Source of the DNA: Ignavibacterium sp.
GTDB taxonomy: Bacteria > Bacteroidota > Ignavibacteria > Ignavibacteriales > Ignavibacteriaceae
DNA length: 64,000 nt
Assembly (NCBI GenBank): GCA_018335755.1
Contig: JAGXRK010000061.1
Span: 132,646 to 196,645, forward strand
Direction: 5' to 3'
Below are positions 1 to 8,235 of this stretch, in pieces. Every line of letters starts with the position of its first letter. Within the stretch, counting starts at the first letter, position 1. Made by a program: the position numbers and the translations under genes. The notes beneath the pieces are model-generated. The model saw only the letters and a program-made list of their open reading frames with translations, had not been told where the DNA came from and searched no databases.

Positions 1-927
1 TTCAAACACTTCTATAAACGTATTTCCAATTATCTTCCGTTTTTTTTCAGGATCTGACACCCCGATCAATCTATTCAGAAATAAATCAGACGCATTGATA
101 TGAATATGATTAAGATTTAATTTTTCATCGAATAGTTTTCCGATCTTTTCACTTTCGTTTTTTCTCATTAAACCGGTATCAACATGAATGCATATCAGAT
201 TCTCCCCTATTGCTTTTTTAACAAGAACTGCAGCAACAGTTGAATCTACTCCACCGCTTAGCGCACATATCACCTTATTACTGCCGACATTTTCTTTAAT
301 TCTATATATGCTGTCGTCAACAAAGTTATGCGGCGTCCAATCACCTTTGCTTCCACAAATTTTGAAAATAAAGTTCTTTATTATCTTACCACCTTCGTCT
401 GTATGAGCGACTTCCGGATGAAACTGTACACCATATATTTTTCTTTTCTCATCGGATACTGCACAGATAGGAGAATGGTCAGATTTTGCTATAACTCTGA
501 ATCCTGCCGGAGGATCAGTAAGATAATCACCATGACTCATCCAAACATTAGATTCTTTTTTTACTCCTTCAAAAAGCGGTGATACATCTGAAACTATAAG
601 TCTTGCTCTGCCGTATTCCCTGTCATTTGCAGAATCAACCTTTCCATTAAGTTTTTTACAGATCAGCTGTAAGCCATAACATATACCGAGTATAGGAATA
701 TCTAACTCTAATATTCTTTTATCAATATCAGGCGAGTCAATATCATAGACACTCATAGGACCGCCAGAAAGCAATACTCCAACAGGATTTATCTGATTTA
801 CTTTTTCAAGGGTTATTGTGTGAGGATGGATTTCAGAGTAAACGTTAGCTTCTCTAATTCGACGGGTAATAAGCTGGGTATATTGTGAACCAAAATCTAT
901 TATCAGTATCGTTTCTCTATTGGGCAT
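1..927 (-). CDS. guaA: GMP synthase (glutamine-hydrolysing), truncated by window edge
   Basis: This enzyme converts XMP to GMP with glutamine-derived ammonia in the cytoplasm. The frame is open from ATG at 927 to base 1 (309 codons), so only the 5' part is present; the usual length is about 510 residues. The start reads MPNRETILIIDFGSQYTQLI, the class I glutamine amidotransferase N-terminus. The nucleophile elbow GICYGLQL follows, then GVQFHPEVAHT with the catalytic His and Glu. The ATP-pyrophosphatase P-loop LSGGVDSTVA comes later. All key residues in the visible part are intact and I see no frameshift. It is the last gene before the edge; a terminator separates it from gcvH. Confidence 0.95.
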   Translation of the reverse strand, partial: MPNRETILIIDFGSQYTQLITRRIREANVYSEIHPHTITLEKVNQINPVGVLLSGGPMSVYDIDSPDIDKRILELDIPILGICYGLQLICKKLNGKVDSANDREYGRARLIVSDVSPLFEGVKKESNVWMSHGDYLTDPPAGFRVIAKSDHSPICAVSDEKRKIYGVQFHPEVAHTDEGGKIIKNFIFKICGSKGDWTPHNFVDDSIYRIKENVGSNKVICALSGGVDSTVAAVLVKKAIGENLICIHVDTGLMRKNESEKIGKLFDEKLNLNHIHINASDLFLNRLIGVSDPEKKRKIIGNTFIEVFE

Positions 928-942
928 ATAAGCTTTCTTTAC

Positions 943-978
943 GATATAAAAACAAAATCCGGCTTTGTGCCGGATTTT
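943..978 (-). terminator. Rho-independent terminator after gcvH
   Basis: There is a perfect 10-bp inverted repeat, AAAATCCGGC (954-963) and GCCGGATTTT (969-978), with a 5-nt loop. On the minus strand it is followed by a T-rich run at 943-953. It lies 47 bp past the gcvH stop and upstream of guaA. Confidence 0.8.
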
Positions 979-1024
979 AAATAAAGTTTCCCTGCTAAAA
1001 GTAAATTTAAGGGTCTGAAATTAT

Positions 1025-1405
1025 TTATTGACCAATTAAAGATTTATATCCGGCAGCGTCCAATAAATCATTTAACTCAGAAGGATCATTAATTTCAATT
1101 TTCAACATCCATCCTTCGCCGTATGGATCTGTATTTATTGTTTCGGGGTTATTTGCAAGGATGGAGTTTATTTCAATAACTTTTCCTGAAAAAGGTGCAT
1201 ACATATCACTTACAGTTTTTACTGCCTCAATTGTTCCAACTGATTCACCTTTTTTCACTTCACTCAAATTCGGATCGATATCAACAAAAACAACATCCCC
1301 TAACTCTCCCTGGGCATAGTCTGTTACGCCTATTGTACCTGTAGAATCTTCAACGAGTACCCACTCGTGGTCCTTTGTATACTTTAAATTTTCAGGAATA
1401 TTCAT
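1025..1405 (-). CDS. gcvH: Glycine cleavage system H protein
   Basis: This is the lipoyl carrier of the glycine cleavage complex, shuttling the aminomethyl group between the P, T and L proteins. At 126 residues it has the normal family length. The lipoyl site is in GTIEAVKTVSD with the modified Lys at 63, after the typical start PENLKYTKDHEWV. AGAGG lies 5 nt before the ATG. It is 37 bp downstream of accC on the same strand and ends before a strong terminator, so it may be the last gene of an efp-accB-accC-gcvH transcript. P, T and L genes are not in the window. Confidence 0.96.
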   Translation of the reverse strand: MNIPENLKYTKDHEWVLVEDSTGTIGVTDYAQGELGDVVFVDIDPNLSEVKKGESVGTIEAVKTVSDMYAPFSGKVIEINSILANNPETINTDPYGEGWMLKIEINDPSELNDLLDAAGYKSLIGQ

Positions 1406-1442
1406 TTTAACCTCTGTAAAAAATTATTTCAATATTATGTAA

Positions 1443-2771
1443 TTAGAATTTATCTAAAAAACCTGTATCAAAATTACCGCTTAAAAATCTTGCATCTTCC
1501 AGAACTTTTAAATGGAATGGAATAGTGGTTTTGATACCTTCTATAACGAACTCCTCTAACGCTCTTTTTCCTCTGGCAATTGCGTGTGGTCTATCAGTTC
1601 CCCAAACAATAAGTTTGGCAACCAGTGAATCATAATATGGAGGAATGGTATATGACTGATAAATATGGGAATCAACCCTTACTCCAAATCCGCCCGGCAA
1701 ATTAAGTGAAGTTATTTTTCCTGGTGAAGGTCTGAAATTATTTTCATAATCTTCAGCATTTATTCTGAACTCAATACTATGACCTTTCGGCTGAGTCGGC
1801 AACACTTCAACTTTTTCACCTGCAGCAACAAAAATCTGCTGTCTAATCAAATCCACACCCCAAACATATTCAGTGACCGGATGTTCAACCTGAATACGTG
1901 TATTCATTTCCATAAAATAAAAGTTACGATGCTTATCAAGCAAAAACTCGATTGTACCAGCACCTTCATAATTAACTGATTTTGCACCAAGCACTGCCGC
2001 ATCACCCATTCTGTTTCTAAGCTCAGTATCTAATGCGGGGGATGGTGCTTCTTCAATAAGCTTTTGATGTCTTCTCTGAACTGAACAATCTCTTTCACCG
2101 TAATGATAAACATTTCCGTATTTATCTCCCATAACCTGTATTTCAACGTGTCTAGGATTTTCAAGGAATTTTTCAATATAAACTGCAGAATTTCCAAAAC
2201 CTGCTTCGGCTTCAGATTGAGCTGTTTGAAAAGCTTTTTCAAACTCCTTTTCCTCCCAAACAATTCTCATTCCTTTTCCGCCACCACCTGCTGATGCTTT
2301 AATAATTACGGGAAATCCGATTTCGTTAGCAACCTTTTTTCCGGTTGTAACATCATCAATAATACCATCGCTTCCGGGAATGACCGGCACACCATTCTTC
2401 TTCATAGTATCTTTAGCAAATGATTTATCACCCATTGCTTTAATCATAGCAGGTGAGGGCCCGATAAATTTTATATTGGATTCGGCACAGATTTCTGAGA
2501 AGTCAGCGTTTTCTGCAAGGAAGCCGTATCCGGGATGAATGGCATCTGCACCGGTAATTTGAGCCGCAGAAATTATTGCAGGAATTTTTAAATAACTTTC
2601 TTTTCCGGGAGGAGGACCAATACAAACGGCTTCATCAGCAAAAGTAACATGAAGTGAATCTCTGTCGGCTTCAGAATAAACAGCAACTGTTTTTATACCT
2701 AATTCTTTACAAGTTCTTATTATTCTCAGAGCAATTTCGCCGCGATTGGCAATCAGTATCTTATTAAACAA
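1443..2771 (-). CDS. accC: Acetyl-CoA carboxylase biotin carboxylase subunit
   Basis: It carboxylates the biotin on BCCP using ATP and bicarbonate, the first half-reaction of acetyl-CoA carboxylase in fatty acid synthesis. At 442 residues it is a normal AccC. The ATP-grasp glycine loop GGGGKGMR is at 162-169, [11 protein letters not shown] at 227-237, and the catalytic [15 protein letters not shown] at 287-301. The start is a TTG codon; it gives the canonical [14 protein letters not shown] beginning and is preceded by a purine-rich GAAGAGAAG stretch. It lies 19 bp after accB, so the two are probably translated from one mRNA. Confidence 0.97.
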   Translation of the reverse strand: MFNKILIANRGEIALRIIRTCKELGIKTVAVYSEADRDSLHVTFADEAVCIGPPPGKESYLKIPAIISAAQITGADAIHPGYGFLAENADFSEICAESNIKFIGPSPAMIKAMGDKSFAKDTMKKNGVPVIPGSDGIIDDVTTGKKVANEIGFPVIIKASAGGGGKGMRIVWEEKEFEKAFQTAQSEAEAGFGNSAVYIEKFLENPRHVEIQVMGDKYGNVYHYGERDCSVQRRHQKLIEEAPSPALDTELRNRMGDAAVLGAKSVNYEGAGTIEFLLDKHRNFYFMEMNTRIQVEHPVTEYVWGVDLIRQQIFVAAGEKVEVLPTQPKGHSIEFRINAEDYENNFRPSPGKITSLNLPGGFGVRVDSHIYQSYTIPPYYDSLVAKLIVWGTDRPHAIARGKRALEEFVIEGIKTTIPFHLKVLEDARFLSGNFDTGFLDKF

Positions 2772-2790
2772 ATTCTTCTCTTCAATATTA

Positions 2791-3255
2791 TTATGGTTGA
2801 ATCAAAAACAGGGGTTGATTGTATTCAACGGGCTTACCATTTTCAACAAGAATTTTAACAACTTTTCCGTTAACATCTGATTCGATCTCATTCATAAGTT
2901 TCATTGCTTCAACTATACAAAGAACGGCGCCGATTGAGACAGTATCACCAACCTGAACATAGGAGTCTGCATCCGGAGCGGGGGCTCTGTAAAATGTACC
3001 AACTATTGGAGATCTTATTTCGTGGTAACCGGAAGAAACTTCTGCTTCAGCATGAGCAGCTTTAGTTTCTTTCTGTTCAAACTGCGGCGCTGATGATGGA
3101 GCAGACAAAACCGGTGATACATTCTGAACAGGTACCTGAGAGACGCGTATTTTTTTCGCAACTTTTATTCTTGTACCGCTTTCTTCGATTTCAAGATCAG
3201 TTACTTCACTGTTCTCAACAAGTTTTATAAGTTTCTTGATAAAATTTAAATCCAT
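2791..3255 (-). CDS. accB: Acetyl-CoA carboxylase biotin carboxyl carrier protein
   Basis: This is BCCP, which carries carboxybiotin between biotin carboxylase and carboxyltransferase. It has 154 residues. The N-terminal segment (1-40, [20 protein letters not shown]) is the AccC-docking region, a Pro/Ala/Ser linker follows (41-75), and the biotinyl domain contains [12 protein letters not shown] with the biotinylated Lys at 119. It sits between efp (10 bp away) and accC, the common accB-accC pair; the efp-accB-accC order is widespread in bacteria. Confidence 0.96.
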   Translation of the reverse strand: MDLNFIKKLIKLVENSEVTDLEIEESGTRIKVAKKIRVSQVPVQNVSPVLSAPSSAPQFEQKETKAAHAEAEVSSGYHEIRSPIVGTFYRAPAPDADSYVQVGDTVSIGAVLCIVEAMKLMNEIESDVNGKVVKILVENGKPVEYNQPLFLIQP

Positions 3256-3265
3256 TCTTATTCCT

Positions 3266-3832
3266 TTATTTAGATTTAACTCTTTCTACATAATCCCCTG
3301 TTCTTGTATCCACTTTAAGAACATCGTCAACATCAATAAAAAGAGGAACGTTTACCGTAGCGCCGGTTTCAAGAGTTGCAGACTTTAAAGCACCAGTTGC
3401 TGTATTGCCCCTGAAGCCTGGTTCAGTTTGAGTAACTTTAAGATAAGCAAATATGGGCGGTTCTACATTTATAATTTCAGAGCCGTTAAAAAGTATTTCC
3501 ACTTCTTCTGATTCTTTAAGATATAAAACACCGTCGCCAAAAAGCTGTATGGGAACATTTATCTGCTCGTAAGTGTCGTTATCCATACATACTAAAAAAT
3601 CACCTTCGCGAAACAAGTACTGATATTTTCGTCTTTCTACTCTTACAATTTCAATGCTTTCACCTGATCTGAAAGTATTTTCAAGCACTCTACCTGTCTT
3701 TAAATTCTTTAAGGTTGATCTAACAAATGCTCCGCCCTTTCCGGGTTTCACGTGTTGAAATTCAACAATTGAGTAGAGGTCATTTTTAAACTTAATGATC
3801 AGTCCATTTCTGAAATCTGAAGTATCTGCCAT
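3266..3832 (-). CDS. efp: Elongation factor P
   Basis: EF-P binds between the P and E sites and rescues ribosomes stalled on polyproline. It has 188 residues, the usual three-beta-domain length. The tip loop is VKPGKGGAF with Lys32 in the position that is modified or contacts the P-site tRNA, so it is of the lysine and not the arginine (EarP) type. AGGAA lies just before the ATG. It is the probable first gene of the efp-accB-accC-gcvH run, with about 140 bp of gene-free DNA upstream. No modification enzyme gene is nearby. Confidence 0.96.
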   Translation of the reverse strand: MADTSDFRNGLIIKFKNDLYSIVEFQHVKPGKGGAFVRSTLKNLKTGRVLENTFRSGESIEIVRVERRKYQYLFREGDFLVCMDNDTYEQINVPIQLFGDGVLYLKESEEVEILFNGSEIINVEPPIFAYLKVTQTEPGFRGNTATGALKSATLETGATVNVPLFIDVDDVLKVDTRTGDYVERVKSK

Positions 3833-3974
3833 ATTTCCTGAATTTATTATTTATAAAAGGGTTAAAAAAAATAGATATATGCCCTCTGAAAGTCAAGAAA
3901 ATCTATTTTTCAAAAATTAACAAAAAGCCACAAAATCTGTTAGTTTAATGGCAAAAATGAAAAGAAATGACCAA

Positions 3975-4664
3975 TTATTGGTCAATTTGTACTAAATACC
4001 TGTCAACAGAAGCAAATGCCGAGGATGTTTTGTAATCATCCTTAATAGTTTGTAATAAATCTTTGGCATCGGACTGATTACCCGCATTTATATAGTTTAT
4101 AGCTGCCTGTAAAAGGTATTCGGGTCTCTGAGCAATTTCTTTGGAAACTCTTGCTGCACGATTATAGAGATCAGCTGCTTTTTTATATTCACCGTTTATA
4201 GAGTAATAAGAAGCTTGTCCTGATAAAGAAGCAGCTTTGAACATATCTATGCTGCCGCTGTAGTCTTCATAATATTTGAATGCCTCTTCAGTTCTACCAA
4301 GCATTGAATATGAATTAGCCAGGTATATTTTGGCGGTTTCGCCGTTCTCTGTGCTGCCGTATTCATCAACAATCCGTTTGAGTCCTATAATATTAGTTCC
4401 CTGTCTTCCCTCAATAGCTTCAAGAAAAGAGCCCTGATCATACAATTCCATAATCCTGGAAAGCTCAACTCCGGCTTTTTCATTTGAGGCAGCTCTCTGA
4501 TTTACAAAAAATATTACTGCCAGAACAACAACTACCAGAACCCCGGCATACATATAAATTCTGTTTTTATTCTGACCGAAGTATGATTGCGATTTATAGT
4601 AAAGCTCAACCAGTTTATCCTGTTTTATTTCTTTCTTGCTGAGTTTCTTCTTTTTGGCTAACAT
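3975..4664 (-). CDS. TPR-repeat protein with one N-terminal membrane segment
   Basis: This 229-residue protein has a very basic start (MLAKKKKLSKKEIK), a single membrane segment at about 38-55, and then helical TPR-like repeats over roughly 90-225 (for example the stretches around SMLGRTEEAFKYYEDYSG and SINGEYKKAADLYNRAA). The layout resembles YfgM-type proteins, which anchor a TPR domain in the inner membrane facing the periplasm and act as adaptors at the translocon. No catalytic motif is visible. It stands alone between efp and a DoxX-like gene. The family assignment is structural and the role is not known. Confidence 0.6.
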   Translation of the reverse strand: MLAKKKKLSKKEIKQDKLVELYYKSQSYFGQNKNRIYMYAGVLVVVVLAVIFFVNQRAASNEKAGVELSRIMELYDQGSFLEAIEGRQGTNIIGLKRIVDEYGSTENGETAKIYLANSYSMLGRTEEAFKYYEDYSGSIDMFKAASLSGQASYYSINGEYKKAADLYNRAARVSKEIAQRPEYLLQAAINYINAGNQSDAKDLLQTIKDDYKTSSAFASVDRYLVQIDQ

Positions 4665-4751
4665 TCGAAAAATCCTTAATTCATTAAAAATAATTAAAAA
4701 GCGGGGTAAATTTAATACAGATTGGATAGAGTTACAAAGATAATATTGCTT

Positions 4752-5198
4752 CTATTCATTTAGTTTTCGCACTGTTCCGCCGATAACTAATGCGGCTGAA
4801 ATTATCAGAAGGTTTTTTATTATATACTGCCCTTCCAATGTTGGTGCATAAGGAAAACCACCTGACTGAAAAGTAACTTCGGTAAGTATAATAAGAGGCA
4901 TAAATGTACCCGCCATTTGCATTGCTAGTAAGGCAATTGCTATTCGAATTGTTTTCTGAAACAGAAACGAAACTCCTATTATCACTTCCCACCATCCGAT
5001 GATGACAACCCAGCCATCGGTAGTAAAAAACGGCATCCATCCGACAGTAGCTTTAACCAGAGGTTCAGCGGGTGAAATCCCTACTGTTTTAAGAACCCCA
5101 AACCAGATGAATATTATTCCTAGTGAGATGCGAAGCGCAATTACACCCCATTTCTTCATGAATGATGCTATTTCATTGTCGATTTTATTAAGGTTCAT
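4752..5198 (-). CDS. DoxX-like small integral membrane protein
   Basis: This is a 148-residue protein with about four hydrophobic helices. The first (about 17-38) carries the ALRISLGIIFIWFGVLK pattern typical of DoxX/DUF417-type proteins, followed by a loop with GWMPFF and a helix beginning GWWEVIIGVSFL. Members of this superfamily are linked to redox or oxidative-stress membrane complexes, but the substrate here is unknown. It is flanked by the TPR gene and tRNA-Arg, with no obvious operon partner. Confidence 0.6.
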   Translation of the reverse strand: MNLNKIDNEIASFMKKWGVIALRISLGIIFIWFGVLKTVGISPAEPLVKATVGWMPFFTTDGWVVIIGWWEVIIGVSFLFQKTIRIAIALLAMQMAGTFMPLIILTEVTFQSGGFPYAPTLEGQYIIKNLLIISAALVIGGTVRKLNE

Positions 5199-5324
5199 AA
5201 TCTTTCTGTTAATAATTAGAAATCAGATTTTTATGGTATTCAGCCAAATTGTTAAAAATTTCCGGAAAACTTTACTGACAAAACTTATAGTAAATTTTTA
5301 ATTTGTAATTCTAAATTTAAATAG

Positions 5325-5398
5325 TACGCCCGGCAGGGCTCGAACCTGCAACCTTTGGAACCGGAATCCAACATTCTATCCAATTGAACTACGGGCGC
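5325..5398 (-). tRNA. tRNA-Arg, anticodon CCG
   Basis: The minus strand folds as a standard cloverleaf. The acceptor GCGCCCG pairs with CGGGCGT (one G-U), the anticodon stem TTGGA/TCCAA encloses the loop TTCCGGT with anticodon CCG, and the T arm is GCAGG-TTCGAGC-CCTGC. The discriminator is A and CCA is not encoded. The tRNA reads CGG arginine codons. Confidence 0.95.
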
Positions 5399-5494
5399 AA
5401 TTACAATATCAATCGTTTTTTGTTTACATTAAATTAAGTAGAAATATTAAAAGTAGAAATGATGAAAGATTGGATGATTGAAATAAGATAAACT

Positions 5495-6544
5495 CTACAA
5501 ACCAATCCTGATATGATTAGAGTAAATCCAAGCACAGTTATTGCGGAAAACTTCAATCCTGTAAGCACCTTTTTTACTCACAATAAATTCAGCGTTCATT
5601 CCTTCAACTGTTTCAATCATTTTTCCATTTTTAATCAATCTTATAGAGCCATCTAAACCGGGTAATAAAACTTTTAAGACAACATCCCCTTTTACAGCAA
5701 AACTGTCTCCCATATGATAAAGATTGTTATTATGTTCAGCGTAGAACCTAAAACCGAAGGAATCACCGTGGTAATCATTGGCTACAAAGCATCTGCCTTC
5801 TCGCATTGCATTGTATATAAGCCACTTTGCCTTGTTGATTGCTTTTTGAGATGTTCCTTTTTTTATTTCTTCATCAAGCAGAACATGAGTATGAATCGAT
5901 TTGAATAAAACCTTATATGGAAAAATTTCCACTTCCATAAATCCGAGGAGATTATACTTGTGTGCATGAGCATCAACACCACCGATACCCACAACTTTTC
6001 TTTCAAGGTTTAACTTATCCCATATTTCTAATGTTTCTTTAGGCGGGGCTTCAATTGTTCTTAACGGATGGAGGAATGAGCGGTACTTATTATCTTCAGT
6101 AAGGTTCTCCATCCATTCCGACATGTGGTTCCAGATTTCTAAACCATTAAAATCTTTAATACTCCAATCAACCCAGGGAAAAGGAGGATGCTCTTTCATA
6201 TGCGTTCTTTTCTCATGCGGATGAGCAAGAAATCCTATTCCTCCGGCTTCTTTAACTTTCCTAACGTAATCTTTTGCAGGCATTCGGGTTGAAAATGCAT
6301 CATCAATACCAAATGCCAGGTAATGGTTTTTATTTTCTTTATCGTTTATTTCAACACCAACAAGTAATAAAGCATTACCATACCATTTTTCATATCCTTC
6401 GTTCAGAGCTCTTAATGTGTTGTGGTCTGTAAGAATAACAAAGTCCAACCCCACTTCATCAGCGAAGCGTGCAATTTCGGGAACCTCACCGGTACCATCG
6501 GAAAAAACTGAATGAAGATGTAAAACACCTGTATATTCAAACAT
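5495..6544 (-). CDS. PHP-domain metal-dependent phosphoesterase-like protein
   Basis: This is a 349-residue protein with the PHP superfamily metal-binding motifs in order: LHLHSVFSDGTGE (His9, His11, Asp16), ILTDHNTLRA (Asp40, His41), GVEIND (Glu65), FLAHPHEKR (His108, His110) and GGVDAHAHKY (Asp191, His193). The family hydrolyses phosphoester bonds with a tri-metal site. The C-terminal 100 residues look like a beta-rich extra domain. There is no signal peptide, so it should be cytoplasmic. It is 68 bp downstream of the cytochrome operon on the same strand and could be read through from it, but nothing in its sequence ties it to that system. Substrate unknown. Confidence 0.75.
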   Translation of the reverse strand: MFEYTGVLHLHSVFSDGTGEVPEIARFADEVGLDFVILTDHNTLRALNEGYEKWYGNALLLVGVEINDKENKNHYLAFGIDDAFSTRMPAKDYVRKVKEAGGIGFLAHPHEKRTHMKEHPPFPWVDWSIKDFNGLEIWNHMSEWMENLTEDNKYRSFLHPLRTIEAPPKETLEIWDKLNLERKVVGIGGVDAHAHKYNLLGFMEVEIFPYKVLFKSIHTHVLLDEEIKKGTSQKAINKAKWLIYNAMREGRCFVANDYHGDSFGFRFYAEHNNNLYHMGDSFAVKGDVVLKVLLPGLDGSIRLIKNGKMIETVEGMNAEFIVSKKGAYRIEVFRNNCAWIYSNHIRIGL

Positions 6545-6612
6545 TGTGATTCTATTATTAACTGCGTAAAGATAGAGATATTAGTATCTATAGAAAAGTA
6601 TCAAATTGAACA

Positions 6613-8235
6613 CTAAAACCTGAAAGAAATATCTGCAAGAACTCTTCCGGTGGTAAAATTTTGCTGGAAAATTCCTTCATAGCCTAAGGTTAGGAACACT
6701 GGTTTTAATATTCCGGTGGAAATATCGAAGAGAACACTTTTTTCATTGTAGCTGCCTCTATCCGGCAGAAGTTTATACTCATTAAACCGGAATCCTGCTG
6801 ATAGATCCAGATATATACTGCTGAATGATTTTGAGAATTTTAATGAATATATATTCCCTTCAATGTAGCTGCTATTAAGTTTATTATAGGACACGGTTGA
6901 AGAAATATCTATAAATGGTATTAAAGAATAGTTAAGATAGCCGCCGTAATTTGTGTTAGGTTTATCATCTGATTTACGATACCTGTAACCATAGGTCAAT
7001 CCAACTGAAAGATATTTAACCGGAAGAATATTTGTTCTGAACCTGAAGCCCTGTCTTGTTTCATTTTCAAATACGCTGTCTATAAAACTTTTAAATGTTT
7101 CATAGTAAATAACATTTTTTCTTGCATCGTAAGAAGCTGAAAAAGAAATTTCTCTTATTGGTGAGTATCTTGCTGAAACAAAAATGCTTGTCAGGGTTGG
7201 GGAATTCTCTCTCTGATTTAGAATTTTTTTATAAAGATCAATTTCGGATGAAATAAAAAAGGAAGTTTTTTGAATTGCATTATTAGTATGCTGTAGATAG
7301 ATAAACCTTCTGTCTGTGATGAAATTATTCGTCTGCTCAAAAAACGAAATGGTATTTTCCATCCTTCCGGTACCGACAGAATCCCATTTATTTAAGTAAG
7401 CACCATACTCAAAAAGTTTTGCATTATATCCGAAGTCTGAAAAATTTGGTCTTGAACCAGCAACAAGTCCTGCAGAAAAAGAAGAAAAATCTCTTTCGAA
7501 CTGTATTCCGTCTACCGTGCTTATGTTTGAAATTTTTCTATTTAAATGTCGTCCGACCCAAATTCGGGTTGATTCATCAAACCTGTATCCTAAAGACAGA
7601 TCATAAACTTTAAGTGAATTAGTAAGATTGGTGCTTATCCGGTTCCAGTCATTTGCTTTGTAGGCGAATATAGAATACTGTGAAAATGATAATCCGGTTC
7701 CTTCTATCTGATCGGCAGCAAACCGGAATGAATGACGCCAGCGCTGATAGTTTCCCCTGCTGCTGAAATTTGAAAAGTTAGAATAAGATTGAGACGATAT
7801 CCTTCCAAAAATATTTGTACCGGAGTCTTTAACTTTTGATTGATAGTTAATTGAGGATTGAACCGGAATTTCAGGAGTTATTGAATTCAATAAAGGTTCA
7901 GATATTAATAAAGAATCAATTGGCTGCTCAAGTACTTCAATGATTCTTGGGAATGCAAATACTTCATCATTAATATTAAAATTATTACTGCCAATTATTT
8001 CGGACGCTGTTGACGATGAAGAAATGAATTTTATAATTAATGACGGCACAAATCCAACTGAAGTCTTAGTGAATAAAGTATCATTTGCTTCAATGCCTTC
8101 GGTGTGTTCAAATTTAACATAAACAAGTTGTGAAGAAACAAAAGTCACGTTACCTTTAACGGATGTATCAATACCGGTCTGCGAAAAAACAAATGCACAG
8201 AACAGCAAAACAAATAACAAAGAATTACGCATCAT
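6613..8235 (-). CDS. Outer-membrane beta-barrel candidate, last gene of multihaem cytochrome operon
   Basis: This 540-residue protein has a signal peptide (MMRNSLLFVLLFCAFVFSQ). A soluble N-terminal part of about 20-125 follows. From about 130 to the end, alternating polar/hydrophobic strands with many aromatic residues repeat, and the protein ends in a strand finishing DISFRF with a C-terminal Phe, the signature of Bam-assembled barrels. The start overlaps the 31-haem gene stop by 4 bp (ATGA-type coupling). By position and topology it could be the porin-like sheath of a porin-cytochrome conduit. It is shorter than MtrB-type porins and I see no sequence motif that proves that role. Confidence 0.6.
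   Translation of the reverse strand: MMRNSLLFVLLFCAFVFSQTGIDTSVKGNVTFVSSQLVYVKFEHTEGIEANDTLFTKTSVGFVPSLIIKFISSSSTASEIIGSNNFNINDEVFAFPRIIEVLEQPIDSLLISEPLLNSITPEIPVQSSINYQSKVKDSGTNIFGRISSQSYSNFSNFSSRGNYQRWRHSFRFAADQIEGTGLSFSQYSIFAYKANDWNRISTNLTNSLKVYDLSLGYRFDESTRIWVGRHLNRKISNISTVDGIQFERDFSSFSAGLVAGSRPNFSDFGYNAKLFEYGAYLNKWDSVGTGRMENTISFFEQTNNFITDRRFIYLQHTNNAIQKTSFFISSEIDLYKKILNQRENSPTLTSIFVSARYSPIREISFSASYDARKNVIYYETFKSFIDSVFENETRQGFRFRTNILPVKYLSVGLTYGYRYRKSDDKPNTNYGGYLNYSLIPFIDISSTVSYNKLNSSYIEGNIYSLKFSKSFSSIYLDLSAGFRFNEYKLLPDRGSYNEKSVLFDISTGILKPVFLTLGYEGIFQQNFTTGRVLADISFRF

Noticed and set aside
188-582. Plus-strand open frames near the left edge
   Set aside because: They lie antisense to guaA, whose minus-strand frame is open to the edge and carries clear motifs.
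6613-8235. Naming the barrel MtrB/PioB
   Set aside because: The length and sequence do not match and no CxxC near the N-terminus is visible; only context suggests a conduit role.
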